Positions 59,936 to 64,000 of a stretch of 64,000 nucleotides of DNA are shown here, in pieces (the stretch's first letter is position 1; every line of letters starts with the position of its first letter). The position numbers and the translations under genes were made by a program. The notes below the pieces were generated by a model that was given only the letters and a program-made list of their open reading frames with translations, ran no database searches and was not told the DNA's origin. This DNA is from an uncultured Pedosphaera sp. (GTDB lineage Bacteria; Verrucomicrobiota; Verrucomicrobiia; Limisphaerales; Pedosphaeraceae), in contig CAIXFN010000040.1 in the NCBI GenBank assembly GCA_903918755.1, positions 116,286-180,285 of the forward strand, read 5' to 3'.

Positions 59936-60669
59936 GGGCGATTCGGGAGCGAGACACCCAGCGAATCACGCTGGAAACGGAGGCCTGAAATGAGGACCGC
60001 CGGAGGAAGCGGGGGGAGTTTGATCAGCAAGCCGCAAAGCGCGCGAAGAACAGAGCGAACAGGGAGGCACGGAACCCCTTCCCCGTTATCTCGGTTTGCT
60101 CCTGTTGAACTTTCGATGGCCGCTTGGAGAGGGTGGCCGCAGGCCGGGTGATGGGAGGCAGAGGTCGGCTGATCCACTCGGTTTTTGTCCGGATCCATCC
60201 TGTCACATCCTGTCAATCCTGTCTAAACTCCGGAGTTCCTTTGCTCGCTGGTGAAGTCGACACGATGAACAGGATTATCATGATTGGAAGCAGTGGCCGG
60301 CTGCGCCGCCGGGCCTTTATTCAGGTCCATCATGTCACATCCTGTCAATCCTGTCTAAACTCCGGTGTTCCTTTGCTCGCTGGTGAAGTCGACAAGATAA
60401 ACAGGATTATCATGATTGGAAGCAGTGGCCGGCTGCGCCGCCGGGCCTTTATTCTGGTCCATCATGTCACATCCTGTAAATCCTGTCCAAAATCGGGAGT
60501 TCCCCTCCTCACTGGTGAAGTCGCAGTCCCCGCTGAGGAACTCGTGGCTGGCTTCATCCAGGGTCAGCCAACTCCCCCTTGGGGTGGCTGACCCGACTTT
60601 CAGGCAACGCTGATCACCCGCTTCCGACCACTGAGGCAAGGGAAAGCATTGGGCAACCCGTCCAACCCA
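59936..60669. other. Gene-free region with tandem repeats between cassette gene 7 and cytochrome
   Basis: About 730 bp. The left third shows CCCAGCGAATCACGCTGG near 59960, loosely like the inner arm of attC-like sites 4 and 6, but no right core. The centre is the 132-bp tandem repeat (60201-60500). Small frames inside it repeat the peptide VTSCQSCLNSGVPLLAGEV and are by-products of the repeat. Confidence 0.55.
60201..60530 (+). repeat. 132-bp tandem repeat, three copies
   Basis: Units begin TGTCACATCCTGTCAATCCT at 60201, 60333 and 60465, exactly 132 nt apart. Copies 1 and 2 are nearly identical, including GAAGTCGACA and the TGATTGGAAGCAGTGGCCGG stretch; the third is truncated and has TGTAAATCCTGT. 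Confidence 0.85.
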
Positions 60670-63054
60670 TCACTGGCCCAACTGCTGCAGCAACTCCCGC
60701 GCCTCGACGAATCCGGGATCAATCGCCAGCGCGCGGCGCGTAGCGGCGATCGCTTCTTTGATCTGCCCCCGGCGCGCCAGAATGGTGGCGCGGGCATAGG
60801 GTATCCGGGCGGAGTGCAGATCCGCTGATTCCCCGCGCAAAAGCGAGGTCAGGGCGTCATCAATCTGGCCCGCAGCGTTTTGGGCCAGGCCCAGGTTATA
60901 CCAGGCGCTGGCGTGGCGCGGATCCATTTGCACAGCCTGCTCCAATTCCTTCCGGGCCTGCTCTACATCTCCGGCCTCGTTGCAGGCCAGGCCAAGTTGA
61001 TAACGCGATTCCGCATCCTTCGGATTCAACCGGCAGGCCTCGCGCAAGGCGGCAACGGCTTCCTGGGGGCGATTCATCGCGCTGAGCGTCATCGCTAGTT
61101 GGTGATGAAACGGCGGGGAATAGGGATCCCATGCCACGGCTTTTTGATAGTGCGTCAACGCGGTGGCCGGTTCGTTCCGGGCAAAGCAGTAATCGCCCAT
61201 CCGCATCTGCCCGCCGGGTTGATCCGCACTGCCGGCCAGTAATACCTGCAATTCACGACCGGCCGGCGACAGCGGATCCAGCGTGGAGCGCAAACTCCAG
61301 GCCGCCGCCAGGCGAACGTTGCGCGATGGATCGTTCAACCGTCGGCGCAGTGCGTCGGCCACCTCCGCTGCGGGCAGGGCGGGTTCCAACCCGCGGGCGG
61401 CGGCCCCGCGCACCAGCGCATTCGTATGCTCGAGTTCGCGCTGCAGAATCGCGGCGATTTCGGGTTGCGGAGCCCACGCCGCCAGGAAACCAAGGAGCAC
61501 CGTCCGCCAGTAGGGCGACTCCTCGCCTGGCAGCAACCCGACCAGACCGTCGCGGGCCGCCGGATCGTTTTGCTGCGCGCGCGCAATCCATTCGGCCCGG
61601 GTCCGGGTGGGGCGATTCATTTTGGGACCGTACCACTCGTCGCAGCGCGCCCCGGCCCAGGCCGCGGTTTGGTTGGTGTGACAGCGGTTGCAGGCGTTGG
61701 GAATGCCAAATTTCTGCGTCAACAGCGGGTCGGGGATGGTGAAGCCATGGTCATGCCGACGGTGGCGCTGCATGTAGGTGGTTTGCGGCATGTGACAATT
61801 CACACATTCCCCGCCCGTCTCCTTGATCCGCGCCGGATCGTAACGCAGCAAGTCGTCGTTGATCTGCACGCCATTCGTGTTGTAGCCGAACACCTGGTGC
61901 CGGCTGTGGGTAACGGGATTGATCGTGGGAGCATTGGTGACACCCCCGCCATGGCAGCGCAGGCAAAGAAAATTGCCGGGCAAAATGGTTTTGGCCGAAT
62001 GCGGGTTGTGACAATCCACGCAGATGACCCCGCGCTGATGCATCCGGCTGCCGATAAAGGACCCATATTCATAGTCCTCATCGCGCACCTGTCCGTCGGC
62101 GTAATAACGCTCACTGTAATCCACCACCGTCAGGTCGAAGTTATCGGAAAAATGGTCGCCGGGCTTGAAATCGCCCGTGAGATCCGTGCGCCGGGCGTGG
62201 CAACTGGCACAATCCTCCAGGATTTGCCCGCGGCTGGTTTTCACCACGGTGGGGTCTTTGCGGGGCGTGTTGCCAAATTGCCGCTGCCATTCATTGTGCG
62301 CCTTGAGCGGACCGTGACAGGCTTCGCAACCCACGCTCATTTCGGCCATGGTGGTATGGTAGCTGTCGGTGGCTTCCTCATAATTGCGGCGCAACCGGGT
62401 GTTGTGACAACTCGCGCACATATAATTCCAGTTCATGCCGCGACCGGTCCAATGCCCCCATTCCCCCGGCTTGCGATCTTCGCCCCCATAAACGTTAAAC
62501 CATTCGTTCGATCGCGGGTCATAGGAGGCTTCGAGGGTTTGCAAACGCCCACCCGGAAAACCCACGAGAAACTGGCGCAACGGGTCATGACCAATGACCC
62601 GCAAAATGGGGTGAGCCTCCATCTGGCCGGAAAGACCGAGCGCAGTCACCTCTGCCGTGTTCGTCAACCAGCGGGAAGTGGATTTCTGGGTGCCATGGCT
62701 GAAGGAACGGGCTGGATCAAAGGCCGTACGATCCAGCCCGGCCTGCACGGGCCGTTCCGCCAGGGCATGGTGCGACTTCTCCCACAAACCAAACGCTTCC
62801 TCGTGGCAACTCCGGCAACTTGCCGAACCGCCGTATTGAGCGAAGACGGTTTTTTCATCCGGTTGGGTAACTGGTGATGACTGAGAACCGCTGGCCCGAG
62901 TTGTCCCTTCGCGTTCCGGCGAATGGAAGCGAAACCAGGACCAACCGGCCATCGCCAACAGGAGGATCAAGGCGGCGGCGCCCCATGGCCACCAACGGAC
63001 CCCGCCGCGCCGGGAAGGCGCGGGACCGGACGATCGTTTGCGTGGTTTGGCCAT
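60670..63054 (-). CDS. Octahaem c-type cytochrome fused to HEAT and TPR repeats
   Basis: 794 residues with a single N-terminal membrane anchor (WWPWGAAALILLLAMAGWSW). The first ~430 residues hold eight CxxCH haem sites: CRSCH, CASCH, CEACH, CASCH, CVDCH, CLRCH, CVNCH, CNRCH, in an order like cytochrome c554-type multihaem proteins. Next are Ala-rich HEAT-like repeats (ILQRELEHTNALVRGAAARG) and then four or five TPRs (AVAWDPYSPPFHHQLAMTLS, AVQMDPRHASAWYNLGLAQN). The haem domain would sit in the periplasm and the repeats could dock redox or substrate partners. Such fusions occur in Verrucomicrobiota and Planctomycetota; the electron donor is unknown. Confidence 0.88.
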   Translation of the reverse strand: MAKPRKRSSGPAPSRRGGVRWWPWGAAALILLLAMAGWSWFRFHSPEREGTTRASGSQSSPVTQPDEKTVFAQYGGSASCRSCHEEAFGLWEKSHHALAERPVQAGLDRTAFDPARSFSHGTQKSTSRWLTNTAEVTALGLSGQMEAHPILRVIGHDPLRQFLVGFPGGRLQTLEASYDPRSNEWFNVYGGEDRKPGEWGHWTGRGMNWNYMCASCHNTRLRRNYEEATDSYHTTMAEMSVGCEACHGPLKAHNEWQRQFGNTPRKDPTVVKTSRGQILEDCASCHARRTDLTGDFKPGDHFSDNFDLTVVDYSERYYADGQVRDEDYEYGSFIGSRMHQRGVICVDCHNPHSAKTILPGNFLCLRCHGGGVTNAPTINPVTHSRHQVFGYNTNGVQINDDLLRYDPARIKETGGECVNCHMPQTTYMQRHRRHDHGFTIPDPLLTQKFGIPNACNRCHTNQTAAWAGARCDEWYGPKMNRPTRTRAEWIARAQQNDPAARDGLVGLLPGEESPYWRTVLLGFLAAWAPQPEIAAILQRELEHTNALVRGAAARGLEPALPAAEVADALRRRLNDPSRNVRLAAAWSLRSTLDPLSPAGRELQVLLAGSADQPGGQMRMGDYCFARNEPATALTHYQKAVAWDPYSPPFHHQLAMTLSAMNRPQEAVAALREACRLNPKDAESRYQLGLACNEAGDVEQARKELEQAVQMDPRHASAWYNLGLAQNAAGQIDDALTSLLRGESADLHSARIPYARATILARRGQIKEAIAATRRALAIDPGFVEARELLQQLGQ

Positions 63055-63252
63055 GCTGGGGGCAGGTTATGGTTCAGGCCCGGAGGATAAAAGCGAATTT
63101 CCAGAAGCTGAAGTAGTGAAGGAAATTCAGGCGCGGACGATGCGAACCCATTTGACCGGCTGAACAGAATTATCCCCGCGTCGCCCAAAAGGCCATGCCA
63201 GGCAGGCAGGATGAAAGGCAAAGACCTTCAGATCGCCTCCGGGATTTTCCGG

Positions 63253-63310
63253 TCCATCATGTAAAATCCTGTCAATCCTGTCTAAAATCCGGTGTCCCCT
63301 TGTACGCTGG
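63253..63310 (+). repeat. Solitary copy of the 132-bp repeat core
   Basis: CATCATGTAAAATCCTGTCA...GTCTAAAATCCGGTGTCC...GCTGGTTC matches the units at 60201-60530 over about 55 nt, then diverges. Confidence 0.7.
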
Positions 63311-63410
63311 TTCAAAATGCCGCGATGCGCTGGATGCCCCAGAACATCTCTGCGGTCACTTCTTTGCATTGGCCCAGGAACTTTGATTTTGGATTTGGGA
63401 CCAGCAGTTC

Positions 63411-63531
63411 CCCCGGTTTGATGGACGATTTCGGCATCGGTGCCAGGCGGCAATACATTTTAACTATTCGCCTATTTGAGAGCAAGCAAGCGCAGCCTTG
63501 CTATGCGCGCAGGTTAGATTTATGTTGACGA
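63411..63531 (+). repeat. Leader repeat B
   Basis: 48 of the first 61 nt match leader A (55837-55897), and GCTATGCG and TGTTGACG follow in the same order. As at the first copy, small exported-protein genes follow immediately. TTGACG at 63525 could be a -35 hexamer. Confidence 0.6.
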
Positions 63532-63564
63532 TTGATGCGTAATAAATTTTGCCAGGCCACTGCC

Positions 63565-63939
63565 ATGCGCAAAGGGACATTCATCGTCATCGGAGTTGTA
63601 GCAGTGATGTCCGCTCTGCTCGTTTGCGGAGTGCTCACCGGCATGTTCACGCCTGCCGCCCCGGCTGGATGGATTCAGGTTCATGCTGGCATGACACGCT
63701 CGCAGGTTATTGCACTTGCAGGGACACCAGAGAATAGTGGTTGGCCGGAGAAGGTCGCTGAGACTTGGTATCATGACAGTTTTGTATCGCAGCGGCGATT
63801 GTACATTGTTTATCGGGGAGACCGAGTTCAGGAGGTTTGGGATGGCGTGTCACCTCCGCTATCGCGGTTCACGTCTCGATGCGGCGGTGGATCAGGCTTT
63901 TTCGATTGGCGTTTGAGCCGCACATCTATGAATCCGTGA
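63565..63939 (+). CDS. Small membrane-anchored protein with BamE/SmpA-like domain
   Basis: 124 residues from the ATG at 63565, which has AGG 8 nt upstream and begins directly with a signal-anchor (MRKGTFIVIGVVAVMSALLV); an in-frame ATG at 63532 adds 11 residues. The mature part WIQVHAGMTRSQVIALAGTPEN ... ETWYHDSF ... RLYIVYRGDRVQEVWDG follows the order of the SmpA/OmlA/BamE fold, in which a G-M-T-x-x-x-V helix is followed by W-Y and L-x-I-x-Y strands. It is not a lipoprotein as BamE is, so a relative rather than BamE itself is likely. The stop overlaps the next GTG start. Confidence 0.6.
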   Translation: MRKGTFIVIGVVAVMSALLVCGVLTGMFTPAAPAGWIQVHAGMTRSQVIALAGTPENSGWPEKVAETWYHDSFVSQRRLYIVYRGDRVQEVWDGVSPPLSRFTSRCGGGSGFFDWRLSRTSMNP

Positions 63940-64000
63940 AAACCACAATTCATATTCTCGGAGTAGCGCTTGCATTGTTTGCTTCATCTGGCTGCGTCAT
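63936..64000 (+). CDS. Lipoprotein, 3' partial (runs off window)
   Basis: The first 21 residues only, from GTG at 63936 (overlapping the preceding stop as GTGA). They form a lipoprotein signal: KTTIHILGVALALFASSGC, with ASSGC as the lipobox. The remainder is outside the window, so the family is unknown. Confidence 0.65.
   Translation, partial: MKTTIHILGVALALFASSGCV

Larger units (their letters stand above)
63055..63564. other. Gene-free region between cytochrome and the last small genes
   Basis: About 510 bp. It contains a single copy of the 60-kb repeat (63253-63310) and leader repeat B (63411-63531). The first ~150 bp should hold the cytochrome promoter (minus strand), but no clear hexamers are seen. 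Confidence 0.5.

Noticed and set aside
59936..60000. Possible seventh attC-like site after cassette gene 7
   Set aside because: There is an inner-arm-like CCCAGCGAATCACGCTGG, but no GTTRRRY core within 200 nt.
60124..60591. 155-residue + strand frame with repeated VTSCQSCLNSGVPLLAGEV
   Set aside because: Generated by the 132-bp tandem repeat; the unit length is a multiple of 3, so any frame through it stays open.

Overview
The window looks like a chromosomal segment of a free-living Verrucomicrobiota bacterium, probably near Limisphaerales/Pedosphaera. This is an inference from gene content, not from a marker gene. The pointers are a PEP-CTERM/exosortase exopolysaccharide locus, a giant secreted beta-strand-repeat protein, an ECF sigma factor with a membrane tail, a Gfo/Idh/MocA plus DUF1080 pair, and a multihaem cytochrome fused to HEAT and TPR repeats. 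Coding DNA is GC-rich; the exceptions are the AT-rich stretch at 31.1-31.6 kb and the small-gene region at 56-60 kb.

Layout. (1) 0-10.6 kb, + strand: a tightly packed exopolysaccharide/exosortase operon, running polysaccharide deacetylase (5' partial), tandem double glycosyltransferase, Wzy-like membrane protein, GT4, WcaF-like acetyltransferase, exosortase with an EpsI-like tail, second GT4, TPR protein. (2) 10.6-13.6 kb, - strand: a PEP-CTERM protein translationally coupled to a WecA-family initiating transferase with an extra C-terminal domain, then a small exported protein. The two blocks give one pathway: lipid-linked glycan initiation, extension, polymerisation, and C-terminal sorting of the PEP-CTERM protein. 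(3) 13.7-30.8 kb, - strand: one 5706-residue exported protein holding five tandem 2.36-kb repeat units. (4) 30.8-31.8 kb: a divergent AT-rich control region with two perfect palindromes. (5) 31.8-41.5 kb: O-antigen-ligase-like protein, membrane-tailed ECF sigma factor, tadA, pyrH, mutM, tRNA-Asn, and a pqiA-pqiA-pqiB-pqiC lipid-transport operon. (6) 41.7-43.9 kb: oxidoreductase and 3-keto-glycoside hydrolase-like pair. (7) 43.9-51.2 kb: a corrinoid methyltransfer cluster (two UroD-family methyltransferases, DUF1638, RACo-like activase, AraC regulator, homocysteine methyltransferase, corrinoid protein). (8) 51.4-52.5 kb: a RAYT transposase gene bracketed by inverted REP-like palindromes. (9) 52.6-55.2 kb: a large secreted, probably carbohydrate-active protein. 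(10) 55.2-60 kb: an array of seven small same-strand genes separated by attC-like sites, i.e. a candidate integron cassette array with no integrase in view (CALIN). (11) 60-64 kb: tandem 132-bp repeats, an octahaem cytochrome, then a second copy of the sequence that precedes the cassette array, followed by more small exported genes running off the window.

The strongest candidates for something new are the attC-like cassette array with its duplicated upstream leader, the corrinoid cluster with a UroD paralogue lacking the usual zinc ligands, and the giant repeat protein facing an O-antigen-ligase-like gene across a two-palindrome control region. No CRISPR array, rRNA or prophage was seen.
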